From Elmis aenea (Eukaryota > Arthropoda > Insecta > Coleoptera > Elmidae): a stretch of 64,000 bases of DNA. Under the pieces are notes generated by a model. The model worked only from the letters and a program-made list of their open reading frames with translations, was not told the origin of the DNA and searched no databases. Positions 26,336-37,199 of the stretch are shown one piece after another (position 1 is the stretch's first letter; each line of letters begins with the position of its first letter). The position numbers and the translations under genes were made by a program. The stretch covers positions 47,281,494 to 47,345,493 of the forward strand of contig OX393577.1 of assembly GCA_947652605.1 (NCBI GenBank), in the 5' to 3' direction.

Positions 26336-26503
26336 GAGTTTGGATTGCTTTGCTGGAACCAAACTGCGAATTACACATTCAACTAATTGTAAATGTAAAC
26401 AGCAGATTTAGTTTTATTTTTTAAATTAATCTTCTATCCACTGATTTATGTTTTTAAAAGGAATGTTGGTTAAAAATTGAAACTCAAGGTTTTATTTTGT
26501 AAT

Positions 26504-28057
26504 TTATTGCCACCAAAAACTAACAGAAAAACTTTTATCTAACGCAGTGACATGATGCCACCATTTTCTCGGTATATATAATATTTCACTAGGTCCTAAA
26601 ATGCATTTGTACATTTTTGCTTTGGGAAAATCAGGATATTTCATCAGATCTGGTTCCGTCGGATCTACTTGCGATGTGTTAAATAATAATTTACCTTCGT
26701 GTGGATAGAGTTTGGGAGTGTCTTCGGGTGAAAATAATATAATTTGCTTTTCTCCGTATACCTAAATAAGGAAAAACTTGTAAAAACAGTTAATGGCGAA
26801 CGGATATATGAATTACTTGAGATAGTAAGTTGTCTTTTAGGTCGTGATGTAAAGGTGAAACAGTTCCTTTTGGTCCCAACCATGCATTGACATCAGGATC
26901 ACAGCTGTTTTCGTAGTTTCTGCTTAAACCACAGTAGTCCGGAATGCAAATGTCGTCTTTTAATTCAGTAATCTAACTAACAAAATACAGTGTCACAAAA
27001 AGTAAAAATACATCAAATATGTTTTGTATTTTAAGAGCAAGTTCAAATTGTTTAAATGAATCTCTTTGTACTGTGTCAATGGCTTAAATTAAACAACACA
27101 AATACCTGATCAAATAAATTGTGTTGGGCCAAATACCCAGTATCACCGAAATCACTTAAATAATGTTTGACAAAAAAATCGCTAAGTTTCATAAGTTTCT
27201 GGGACCAACCCTCATCAACATAATGGGATCCAATTTCGATTGGCACGGTTCTATCTCCAGCTACTTGCAATAAATAATTAATATCTACCCATTTTTTTGT
27301 TGCTGGCCAGTGACTCATACAGTCTACAATTAGATGCACAAAAACATAATAAAATTATTTATATATTGTAAGACAGTACCTTGTAGTTTTACAGGCTTTT
27401 CTGGTGTAAAGTACAACTTATTGAAGCATTCCAAAGATGGACATTTCAAAATTGGTATCTCCTCTCCTTGCAACTTTTTATAATGTAATTGAATATAATC
27501 ATCATGTTTTCGTTTTGATGTTGATTCAGGTTCTTTTATCCTTGTATCTTTAAATATTGTACTACGAATTTTATGTAATTGTTGCGAAAGGTAAGATGCC
27601 GTTTCAGTTAAGAGATTACAGTTTTCATTTAATGGAGCCCCTAATAACAAGCCCATATCAATGCTTGTTAAGGCTTTTTCTAATCGATTTTTCTGTTCAT
27701 CAAGAGAACACTTTAATAAAATTATTGTCTGAAATACAACATATGTCATAGTTTGAACAATTTAATATAAATTAGATTTACCTTTATAAAGCTTGCAGCA
27801 CTAAAAGCCTGTCTTACAAATAACGGAACTTCACTCCAATGTCCAGTATTTAATTCATCTTGTAGATAATCGAGAACCGTTTCTATTTCAAATTTACATG
27901 ATGGAATTTGTGCATTTTCACTAAGTACAGATTGCACACAATTTTTGTATGTCGTAGCCACATCTTTATTCAACTTTTGCATGCATTCTAACAATTCATC
28001 TTTCGACTGGATATATTTTATTAGTGCTTCTGACGTATTTATTTCATGTGTATCCAT
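26504..28057 (-). CDS. JMJD5: JmjC-domain protein JMJD5/KDM8, complete five-exon gene
   Basis: A Fe(II)/2-oxoglutarate oxygenase of the JMJD5 (KDM8) family; the human member hydroxylates arginine. Exons on the minus strand: 28057-27782, 27728-27380, 27323-27106, 26972-26817, 26761-26504. They join to 418 codons plus stop, against about 416 in human. Introns are 53, 56, 133 and 55 bp, all GT-AG. The N-terminal 200 residues are helical. The catalytic region begins near DRTVPIEIGSHYVDEGWSQ and GYLAQHNLFDQ. The iron ligands are His323 and Asp325 (SPLHHD) and His402 (KWWHHVTALD). Asn329 and Lys338 (VYGEKQ) match the expected cofactor-binding positions, and Trp312 is kept. It ends SFSVSFWWQ. AATAAA follows the stop within about 15 bp, suggesting a very short 3' UTR. 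Transcription converges with glycerol kinase. Confidence 0.95.
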
Positions 28058-28369
28058 TTTATAGGTTAGAAAATTTAAATAAATACTTGATTATCAGCGA
28101 AATATCGCGAGTTTGTAACAAGGAAATTAAAATGATTTTTTACAATAAAAATAATCACAATCAGTGTTTTGGGATCCCCATTTAAAACTTTTTAAGATTT
28201 TGACTTTTCACAATGATACATTGTAGTTACGATACTTTAAAACTACCATCCACAGAACATACCTACCAGCGCGTATTCGAACTACTTTTTTCATTTTTGC
28301 CACTTTTTCAAACTTTTCAATGTCGCGACACACTTTTAAAACGCTAAAATTTCGCGGAACGTTATATAC

Positions 28370-28953
28370 CGGATGTTTGAAATTCGAGTTTAAGCATAGG
28401 AATCTCGCTCATTATAATAGTTGGAGTATAGATTTAAACTTGGCAAAGTTACTAAATTTGGTGCTCATTAATAATCCGAAGAGAAGTTGAAAATATCTCA
28501 AACGGTACCTATTAAAAAAAAAATAGGAAAAAACTGATAATACGATTGTTAAAAATCGTCTATAACTCCTTTGAAGTATAAAATGTTTCCAACGTGTAAA
28601 AACATTGCCTAAGCAACTTTTTAAGCCGAATCGAATGGTCATCACAATTTTTTTAGGTCGATTCGTTTTTGTTTCATGACTACCAACTTTAGTTTTTCTT
28701 ACGGGCGCAACAAAACGAATCATCCTGGAAAAATTAGTGATTACCATGCGATTCGGCTTAAAACGTTGCTTTAGGAATGTTTTACACATTTGATACATTT
28801 CATAGTAAAAAACGTGTTATAGACGATTTTCAAGATTTCTTTTTAGATTATAAATAAGCACGGAATTAACCAACTTTTTCAATGTTAAAGCTATACTGTA
28901 GCAATTATAATAAGCGAGATCCCCATGTTTAAACTTGAACCTCAAACATAGCG
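28370..28953. mobile_element. Fold-back element upstream of JMJD5
   Basis: Left arm GGATGTTTGAAATTCGAG and AGGAATCTCGCTCATTATAA pair with TTATAATAAGCGAGATCCCC and CTCAAACATAGCG at the right end. The pairing continues inward (GCCGAATCGAATGGT with ACCATGCGATTCGGC), so most of the 580 bp can fold. An open frame on the minus strand is a by-product of the repeat. It starts about 310 bp upstream of the JMJD5 start codon, so the JMJD5 promoter probably lies at 28058-28369. Confidence 0.75.
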
Positions 28954-28999
28954 TTCTTGCAAAAACTGTTTATTAATTTTTGATTTTTTTTCCGCTACA

Positions 29000-29058
29000 C
29001 ACCTGGAGAATGCTTGTGGCACACTAGTGTGCCGGGGGGCACAGGTTGAAAAACACTG
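29000..29058. mobile_element. Solo right end of a hAT-like element
   Basis: GTGTGCCGGGGGGCACAGGT then TGAAAAACACTG has the sequence of a hAT terminus (inverse reads CAGTGTTTTTCAACC, as at 39919). No left end or target duplication was found. Confidence 0.4.
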
Positions 29059-29443
29059 ATTTTAGCGTTTAAAGAGAAGGCAGCAGTATATTTCATTTTA
29101 AACTGATGTACCCACATATTCTTGATTTGTGTTAGTTGCTAATGATGTAAAATACTTAAATGGGAAAGCATAAAGTCAAATCAAACAATTAAACTATTTA
29201 CTTATTTTTATTTTCTCATACAATACATCAATATAATAAAAAGCATCGTGCACAACTTGCGATGTATAAACATTTTAGAGGTTTTTATGTACACAGAATT
29301 ACTTCAAATTTAATTAAAATAAGTACTATGAAACAATTGTATACATTAATTTTTTTTTGTGTGGATATAATACAACAATAAATACTTCGAGTTAAAAAAA
29401 ATTAAATTTATTTTAAATTGGCACTCACCTCAAATATTTAAAT

Positions 29444-29898
29444 CAGGGACCCGAACCGCAAAGAATAACGGTTCAGTTCCGGTTACCGGTTCGATGAATT
29501 TTTACTTTTCGGTTTACGTTCCGAACCACCGGTTTATATTTTATAATGAGTCGGTAACCGGTTCGGCGGCAACGGTTCAGTTCCGGTTCCGGTTCAATGC
29601 AAAATATGATGACAATGCATATTTATAAATTAAATTGTCTGAAATTTTGCCATTTTTGGTAAAATGTTATCAAAATTACGAGAATAAAAAATGTACAATG
29701 GCATTAAAAACAAAATTGTACCGAACCGTTGGGTGAACCGAATGAAGCGGTTTGAACCGGTTCATACCAATCGGTTCGGTTCGATTTTGCGGTTTTGTGA
29801 TTTTGTAAGTTAAAGGTTCAGTTCCGGTTCGCGGTTCATGAAAAAAGCACCGGTTCGTTCCGGTTTTTGTTCCAGTTCCGGTTCGGTTCGGGTCCCTG
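29444..29898. mobile_element. hAT-type MITE CAGGGACCCGAACCGC, copy 2
   Basis: It starts CAGGGACCCGAACCGCAA and ends TTCGGGTCCCTG. The 8-bp duplication ATTTAAAT is perfect (29436-29443, 29899-29906). The interior consists largely of GGTTCAGTTCCGGTT and GGTTCGGTTCG units. It is the better-preserved sibling of 22385-22807, with both termini intact. Confidence 0.92.
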
Positions 29899-30754
29899 AT
29901 TTAAATATGAAATATTACAAAATTAACTGCACACATTTATAATGCATTACTGAAATGCTTTAACCGTACTACATTTAGTAACAGAGTGGTAAAAATTTAG
30001 ACTAAATTAACTAAGCTTGGTAAATGTTCCTGAAAATATTGTTTTTTATTGGTTTTTATTTGCGGTGTACCGCACCATGCACTTTTAAACCTTTGAAAAC
30101 ATTATTAATTTCACGAACATACATAAAGTGCTAATTTACGTATGATTCAACTTATTTATTCCTGCCCGTTAATTTCAGGGAGTTACGAGAATTTTTTACG
30201 CTTTCTTGTTCTTAAATCCGGAAAGAAATCGGGAAATCCTGAAAGTAGGGAAAATTGCTTTTTAAATCCATTAGTAGATACTCACAGTCATAATGGGAAG
30301 AAGCATACTACTTGCAATGTATCTCTTATAACTCATTTTTTAATTATAACAATCGAACAGTAACATTGCCAGCACTGCCAAAAAAATCCTATGTAAAACT
30401 TCCAGGAATAGTTTTAAACAACACCGCCCGACATGCACACGCGACATCAGCATCAGTTATAACATGACCAGCTAATTTTAGCTCTGCTAAATCAAATTAT
30501 TTTGCTCAGGTGTTCTACAAAAATTAAATAAAAAGCTGATACTGTATCGGAAATTCCCGAGAAATACGATTTCCCGTTTCTGATTCCGAAGGTTCCAAAA
30601 TTTCGGGAATTTGGAAACCCTAGACCAACTAGACCCTGATCTAGGGTTTCACGATTTTGGGGCCCTGCATGTGTTTCAAGATTAAGCGTTATTTTAATCT
30701 TAACCACTTCTTTAGGGGCCCGTTCAACTCTTTCAGTCTAGAGAGAGTCTAGAG

Positions 30755-31453
30755 CAGTGATGTCCAACCTTTTTTAGGCTGGGGGCTATTTTAGCTTCTT
30801 CAAAACTTTAGCGGGCTACTTAGTCGCAGTCACCCTCTTTTCCCTTCGTGGCAAAAAAATAAAACTCAAAAAGTAGGCATTTTGGCCAAGAAAAATTTTA
30901 ATAAATTCATTTTCAATATTCAATATAGGTATTTGTAATTTATGTAAGACTTGTAGGGCATATTTTCTGATAGTGTTTTAAAATTTGGTTTCTAAGGAGA
31001 TATTACTATTTTTAAACAATCAATAAAATGTTTATCAGTAAGACCATATCTATGTTTGTTTTTGATGATATTATGTTGCGAAAATGCCATTTCCGAGAGG
31101 TATAAAGTAGCAAAAAATTTGTTTACCTTCTTCGCACATTTGATAAGATTTTGAAATATTACGGGATCTGTTGCTTGACAAAAATCATTATTTCCAATAG
31201 CTTTAGTCGGATTTCCTTTCATAAAACCATAATTTCAATTTCTGGATTGACGACGAACGTACATTTTTGCATAAGTGAAGCTCATGTCAAAATACCAAAA
31301 ATAATAATAGTTGTTCGATTGCCTTTAGAAACGTCTATTAAATATATCTTTAAGCGATTGAAGGTCACATTGTATGTAAAGGTTTATAAATGATAAATCT
31401 GTACTACTTCTGCTCGCGGGCGCCTTAACATAGCTACCGGTTGGACATCACTG
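30755..31453 (-). mobile_element. hAT element with transposase remnant
   Basis: The ends CAGTGATGTCCAACC and GGTTGGACATCACTG are exact complements with a perfect 8-bp duplication GTCTAGAG. On the minus strand a 76-codon open frame (31222-30992) contains YLSEMAFSQHNIIKNKHRYG and LTDKHFIDCLKI. This is the pattern of hAT transposases of the ZBED5/SCAND3-like group (SEMGFSQMN.IK.K.R..LTDEHL..CLR.A). The rest of the transposase is missing. Confidence 0.9.
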
Positions 31454-31461
31454 GTCTAGAG

Positions 31462-33199
31462 CAATAAAATCCTTAATCCAGTACTGTTCTGAATTTGCAC
31501 CGTTTTTAACTTATTAATTAATTTAAAAAAATAATCAAAAATTAATATTATAATTTAGATAAAACAAACTTATTTGTGTATATTTAGATATGTTTTGAGA
31601 TGTAATTTTGACAATTAGACCATATTAAATAATCATGGTCCACGGAGGAAGAATAAAAAATAATTACGTTTTTTTATATTACTAGGAGATGGCATGTTCC
31701 GTGATTTATAAATGTTAAAAAGTTAAATACCTTATAAAATTTTGTCCGTGATATACAAATTCGGCAATTCAATAATTACGATTACATTTTAAAGATAACA
31801 TTTTATGTGCAATTTAAATTGTGCATTAAATTTTACACTTATTGTGTTGGCAAAAAAATATGGTGGCCATACCAGCTAGTTTCGTTTTTTTTGTAAATAT
31901 AACAACGTGTGGAATTTGAATTGAAAAGTGTACCAACAAAATTGCATTGTAGTTTTGAAGAAAAAAGACAACTTATCAAGGAATAGTGGATGGTATACAG
32001 ATGCGTCTGTTACCATGGTTACGATGCTGCGTGCGTAAAGGGGGTGTGACCGCTTTGGTAGGGGATGTCACACGAGTTCAAGGGCAGAAAAGACTTTCGG
32101 ATACTCTCGGCTCTGTAATAAATCACGATATAATAGAAGAGGGTGCTTAAGGAGGGAGGGATGTTTTATCTTGGTCCTTGGGTATCACGGTATTAAATAG
32201 GGATGACGAATTGTACTTGGGGTAGAATGGTAGAAAAGAAGTGGACATAATTTGTTTTTACACTTCGCCATGAGGGTTTCATGTGTATTTACACCCATTG
32301 GATTTGATTTAACACGCGTTTATCAATTTATTCGTTCTCAATATGTTACACTAAATTTTATATTGACAGTTATAGAATGGGTTTATAAATTTTAGATAAA
32401 GTACACTTCAGACAGCAGAATAAATCCAACTTGTAGGACGAATATTTTTACGTGCAATTGTTTAGAAATGTATTTTTTTTATGTTTGCATTCAAATTTCG
32501 AATCCTTAATAAATGGCAAACGTCGTAAATGCATAGCTAATCAAGTGTACTCTGTTCAACATTTATTTTTAGATTGGACGTTGATGAAACTCAGTCATCT
32601 TATTCTAAAAATCTTTTGATAAAACTCTCATTTCTGAGATAAACAGAGAAATAGGTCCCTTTTAAAAAATGTTGTAAAATGGAATACAAAATATAAAACT
32701 TTTGTAACAGTAATCAATAGATTTTTATCAAGTTTAACAAGATATGCACAAGGCTCCGAAAAACATGAAGATTTCAACAATTGTGTTAAATTAACGTGTC
32801 TTTATTGAATTTTACATCGTACGACATTATAATCTGAATACATATTAGGTTTTGCTTTTATTATATTTCATAAATATAATAACTCATCTAAAACTTTTGA
32901 CCATGGACATTGTAAAGTTTGCTAATAATTTATTGCGGTTTTTAAGTGATGATAGTTAGCGCATTATTCTAGTCTTTCTCATGGCTCAATAATAAATGAC
33001 ATAAGTTGGCTATAAACAAAAAATAGTGTAAATGAACTACCACAAATTTCTGTGTTGTTAGTTGCAACGGTTATATATTTATTTTAAAGTGTTTATGTAT
33101 ATGTAGTGATTTTGAATTTTAAAGGATGCTGAACGAACCGAAAACCAGGTAGGTTTAAGTTATTACTTTAGATTCTTAAGTAAAATAACAATGTTACAT
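31462..33199. other. No gene recognised
   Basis: AT-rich sequence without a supported gene. A less AT-rich patch at about 31985-32180 has no open frame of note. At 33124-33148 a short ATG-led stretch runs into GTAGGT, which could be a small coding exon ending at a donor, but nothing else supports it. Confidence 0.3.
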
Positions 33200-33207
33200 A
33201 TTCGTAC

Positions 33208-34016
33208 CAGAGCCGGGCCTAGAGGTAATTTCACCTGAGGCAGGAGGGTAAATTGGCGCCTCTGTGTATATAGTTTATTTCTAATAAGTATTAAATAAAA
33301 ATAATTATAGATTTTCTGAACAAAATAAATTGAATAATTAATTAATAAAAATCACAGAACGCAGTAATAGTACAATAGTAATAAAAACATAAAATTGCAC
33401 TTATTAAAAATAAAATCACATCAACCTTAACAAAAGAAAAACAAAACTATTGTTACACATGAGATGATTAGAATATTACAAATTTTTCAGTAATTATTTT
33501 AATGATAGAGACAAAATAATATCAATAATACTTAAGACAAAACTAAATTTAATATAAATACCTACAATGAATAAATAATTTAATAAATGCCCAATATATT
33601 TTTTTTTAAAGTTTTACTTTTCTTGCTTTTAGTCAACATTTATCAATTATGTTATTAAAATTAATTTGTTTTGTAAATTCCTATTCGATTGATAAAATTG
33701 CCATATTTGACAATTTTTCCTTAGCAAGTGTCGATGTTCTGATAATTTTTAGTTTGTTAAAGCTTTTTTTACCAGACGCTACAGTAACAGGTAGTGTTAG
33801 GAATATTCTTAATGCAACTTTTAAATTTGGACAGAATTGAACAAAACTATATTCATGAATCGTTTTTAAAAATCTAAACTTGTAGCTGCTTTAAGGTCTG
33901 GAATTAATGTCGTGCCTGATTTTAAAAATTAATTATTTTTGATAAGAAATTTGCGCCCTTTCCCATTGTTCACCTGAGGCAAGTGCCTTGTTTGCCTCAT
34001 CCTTGTCCCGGCCCTG
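33208..34016 (-). mobile_element. hAT element with C-terminal transposase remnant
   Basis: The ends are CAGAGCCGGGCCT and CCCGGCCCTG. The flanking 8-mers are ATTCGTAC and GTTAGTAC, six of eight identical. On the minus strand, about 33805-33640, the translation contains LTLPVTVASGKKSFNKLKII and LSNMAILSIE, the hAT C-terminal dimerisation block. An in-frame stop follows IE. Confidence 0.8.
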
Positions 34017-34150
34017 GTTAGTACATTCACAGTTTTTTTTTAAAATTGTAATGGCGTTAAAAGCAATTTGTTGACAAATATTCTTCAATTGTAAAATAAT
34101 TCGTAATCTAACTACTACGTTGTAGTAAAAAACATGTAGTATTTAGCTAA

Positions 34151-34164
34151 CTCTCTCTCTCTCT
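34151..34164. repeat. CT microsatellite
   Basis: Seven consecutive CT units. Confidence 0.7.
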
Positions 34165-34674
34165 TTTACACACTGAGGCAATATAAAAGAAAAATAGCAA
34201 AACCGATTTTTTTTTTGTAAAATATGCATTTAATCAAACGAAATGTCAAAAAATTGATATCTATTAACATAAAATAATCCAGGAAAGTTACATTTAACAA
34301 ACTTAAACAATTTAAAAATATAGTGTATTGGACAAGCAGAATTACTGTTTGCATTTTAAGCAATGTTTTTTTTTAAATCTTAAAACATAATGTTGATGTT
34401 ATTTTGTATTAATACCGCTGAACTTTTGTTGTAATACGTTAATGCAGAAATTTTTAAACTAAGGCGCATCCAGTGAATAATTTCACAATTGTTTTAAAAT
34501 AATTGCTAGTGTCATTATCGAACAAAAAAACAAAACTTTTGTAAACGTATTTGAACATAGCAGTATCAGATAGTTGATTGTATTCCATGTGTATTTATCG
34601 TGTTTAATAATTGTTTACTCTATTGCCGTTACAATGCTATATTTTATAGGACATTAATGCGTTAAGCTGGATAC

Positions 34675-35053
34675 ACACCAATAAAAATTTGCGTTGTGCG
34701 TTGTATTTGACACAAATTTGCTAGTGTGCGTCATTTTTGTTGGTGTGGACTGTGCGCCGCATAGAAATGCACGCAAATAATTTCGTAACGAACAACGCAC
34801 GCTATCCATCGTTCTGTCGGTTTTTAGCCAACTTCAAAGAGATTTGCGCCGCACAGTCTTGTCAATGTGAACTTGATTTTGAGTGCATTGTTCTGCATAA
34901 ACAAACGTGCACAAGTGGATTCGGCCGTTCAACGCACAAGATAACTATTTACGTGGTAAAATACTTAACCAGATTTAAATTTGCGCCGCAAATGTTTGTG
35001 TTGAATTTGAAATACAAAATACAACATAAATTTTTATTGATGTGGATCCAGCT
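34675..35053. mobile_element. Inverted-repeat MITE AGCTGGATAC/GTGGATCCAGCT
   Basis: AGCTGGATACACACCAATAA at the left is inverted relative to TTATTGATGTGGATCCAGCT at the right, and the pairing extends inward through TTGCGTTGTGCGTTGTATTT-like sequence. The 137-codon open frame starting at 34737 lies across this element and its right flank and is rejected as a gene. The superfamily is not assigned. Confidence 0.6.
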
Positions 35054-35339
35054 TTATAGCAGTATGTACGTTGTGGCAATTGAATACATTTTTGTAACTA
35101 AATTTGTTAGCGTCCAGAACGTCTCTGAAAAGCGCATCTCAATAGAATAAAATTATTCATTGAATATAAAAATATCACAAAGTAGTAAGCATATTTAACT
35201 ACAAAATAATACCAAATATAAAAACTGGAAATCACAATTACTTCATTAACAACAGGTGCAGATAATATTATTGGAATCTGAAATCTTTTAAAATCTAATT
35301 ACAACGTAACATTTCTTGTCTTTTGATGTGCAAATTCAT

Positions 35340-35530
35340 CAACGCCATTCTCAAATCTGTTTCAACAAACCAATCGCTTTCGATTGATAGCACTCAAGCT
35401 ACTAAAGCCATTTGAACCCACTGTAAAGTGCAAATAATTTTTTAATTTACTGAAACTCCTCTCACCGTACGATACCGAAACAGGTAAAGTGAGGATTATT
35501 TTTAATGCTACTGCGAACCGTTCCTCCTAA
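35340..35530 (-). pseudogene. hAT transposase C-terminal remnant
   Basis: On the minus strand the translation contains LTLPVSVSYGERSFSKLKNY followed by frameshifted SSLSAINRKR-like sequence, the dimerisation region of hAT transposases. No termini were found, so the extent of the parent element is unknown. Confidence 0.65.
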
Positions 35531-35802
35531 AATCTAGAAATGGTGCTTCTAATTGTTGCAAAATTTTAAACTTATAAAATTGTTTGAGCTGATTTTAAAA
35601 AACATTCCAGCTCATTTAATAACTCAAATTATACAACTCATTGCAAAAATCGGTTGCCGTTTTTCTAAAGCTCGTCACGACATATTGGTTAAACTTTTGC
35701 CGTTCAGAAAAGCTAGATGTAAGATAATGATCGCATGTTTTCAAAATGGTCATCTAGTAGCGTTATGATGACATAGACAACTTCATATAATACATGCTTA
35801 TA

Positions 35803-36090
35803 CAGGGTGTTTTTTAAGTATTGCAAAAAATTCGGGAGATGATTCCTTATCAAAAATTAATGGGGGTCTTTCATATAAAAATGTTTCTTTAGACGTCTCC
35901 TTTCGGAGTTACACCCCCATAAAGGAGAGCGGTAAAATTAAGCTTTTGTTTTATTTCTCAAATTTCCTTATATGTAGGAGAATGATATTTGGTAGATGTT
36001 TTAGACTTATTAAAAGGTTTTCAATAGTAATATTTTTAACATCTCCCTTCTTCACAGGGGGCTGAATAGTGCGACCCCTGTTGGTTTTTT
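35803..36090 (+). repeat. TACAGGGTGTTTT repeat end
   Basis: It begins TACAGGGTGTTTTTTAAGTA and carries a block with TCTCCTTTCGGAGTTACACC. Mariner-derived transposase remnants lie just downstream, so this may be the left end of such an element. Confidence 0.45.
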
Positions 36091-36239
36091 TTAATCAGAA
36101 CTGCACTACATCTTTGACATTATCATCGCTTTCTTCGAATTTCCCTCAAATTTCAAGAACTATTCTCTACGAAATTGTGGCAGATCGTTTGAACATAGAA
36201 ATTGAATGCCGAAGATGCTCTCCGAAGAGCTAGGAACAA

Positions 36240-36430
36240 ATAGATCATACTTCCTTCGTCCAGCCTAGATTTAGCGCCAAGTGGCTTTCATCTATGTTCC
36301 TGCATTTGAAGAAGTTTTTGTTGGCCAGCGTTTCTTCAACGATGATAACGTCAAAGGCAAAGGAGGGCAAAGAAACGAATTTCCCGTAGCCTATGTTGAA
36401 TGTCTAAATAATGGTGAAAACTATAGAGAA
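36240..36430 (+). pseudogene. Mariner transposase remnant 1
   Basis: The plus strand encodes SLDLAPSGFHL followed, after a frameshift, by EEVFVGQRFFNDDNVKG. Mariner transposases of the irritans type have SPDLAPSDYHLFP...LAG.RF..D.EV at this point, which includes the last catalytic Asp. Stops and shifts show it is inactive. Confidence 0.65.
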
Positions 36431-36829
36431 GCGGTTTAAGGTATGGAAAATACAATAAAAATATTTTTCGTTTTTTAAACTAACTAAATCACAGATTATC
36501 TATTACTTCCTACATGTGTACGGATTTGGTTTTGGGTGATTTTGAACAGCTTGTTTTCAGAAATGTAAAAATATCAGTTTATGCGATGATTGAATTCTGA
36601 AATAAAATTTGGTTGGATGATAAACAAAATTATAATGCAATAATGAATTTGAATGTGAAATTAAAAATATAAAGTGTATTTAAAAGTTCCAAGCGCTACC
36701 TTTCAGATGTCCTGTTGTTAGTGAATGGCACTTTTGATTTTAAAAGGACCGATTAGAAAGAATCCTTAATTATAAAATTGGTGTTTAATTGTGTTAAATT
36801 TTTATACCTATATCACGCCCACTGTCGCT

Positions 36830-37110
36830 CTTTATTTTCAATCTTGGTAAAACAGCAATATCGACGCAACAAATTATTGTGGAGTTGAGATGGGAAGTTT
36901 TCCCTCACACGGCTTATTCACCGGACTTGATTCCTTCCGATTTTCATCTTTTCAATGCAGCACTCTCTCGCAGGAAACAAATCTAATGATTTGGATGAAA
37001 TAAAAGTTTTTATAGAAAACTGTTAACTTTATACCTGAATCATTTTATCGTGCAGGGTTTCAAATACTACTAGTGGCGCAAGGTGATAGAAAGTTAGGTA
37101 AAATACTTGG
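36830..37110 (+). pseudogene. Mariner transposase remnant 2
   Basis: The plus strand encodes [20 protein letters not shown] followed by [12 protein letters not shown] and a stop, then residual sequence with YRAGFQILL. This is again the catalytic C-terminal third of a mariner transposase. It is from a different copy than the remnant 400 bp upstream, because the same DLxPS motif occurs in both. Confidence 0.75.
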
Positions 37111-37199
37111 ATGATTGATGTATATTTATGTAATTTAATGATTCTTAAAAATCTTTTTTTAAAAATCGCTGAAAACTTTTGCATACACCTTGTAATAAA

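Noticed and set aside
28412..28798. 128-codon open frame on the minus strand upstream of JMJD5
   Set aside because: It lies within a fold-back element. Its repeated RFKPNRM/RFGLKS-type segments arise from the inverted arms.
34143..34164. Polypyrimidine tract of a splice acceptor
   Set aside because: The CT microsatellite is not followed by a usable AG with an open coding frame.
34737..35150. 137-codon open frame
   Set aside because: It lies across an inverted-repeat MITE and its flank, shows no domain and no splice support.
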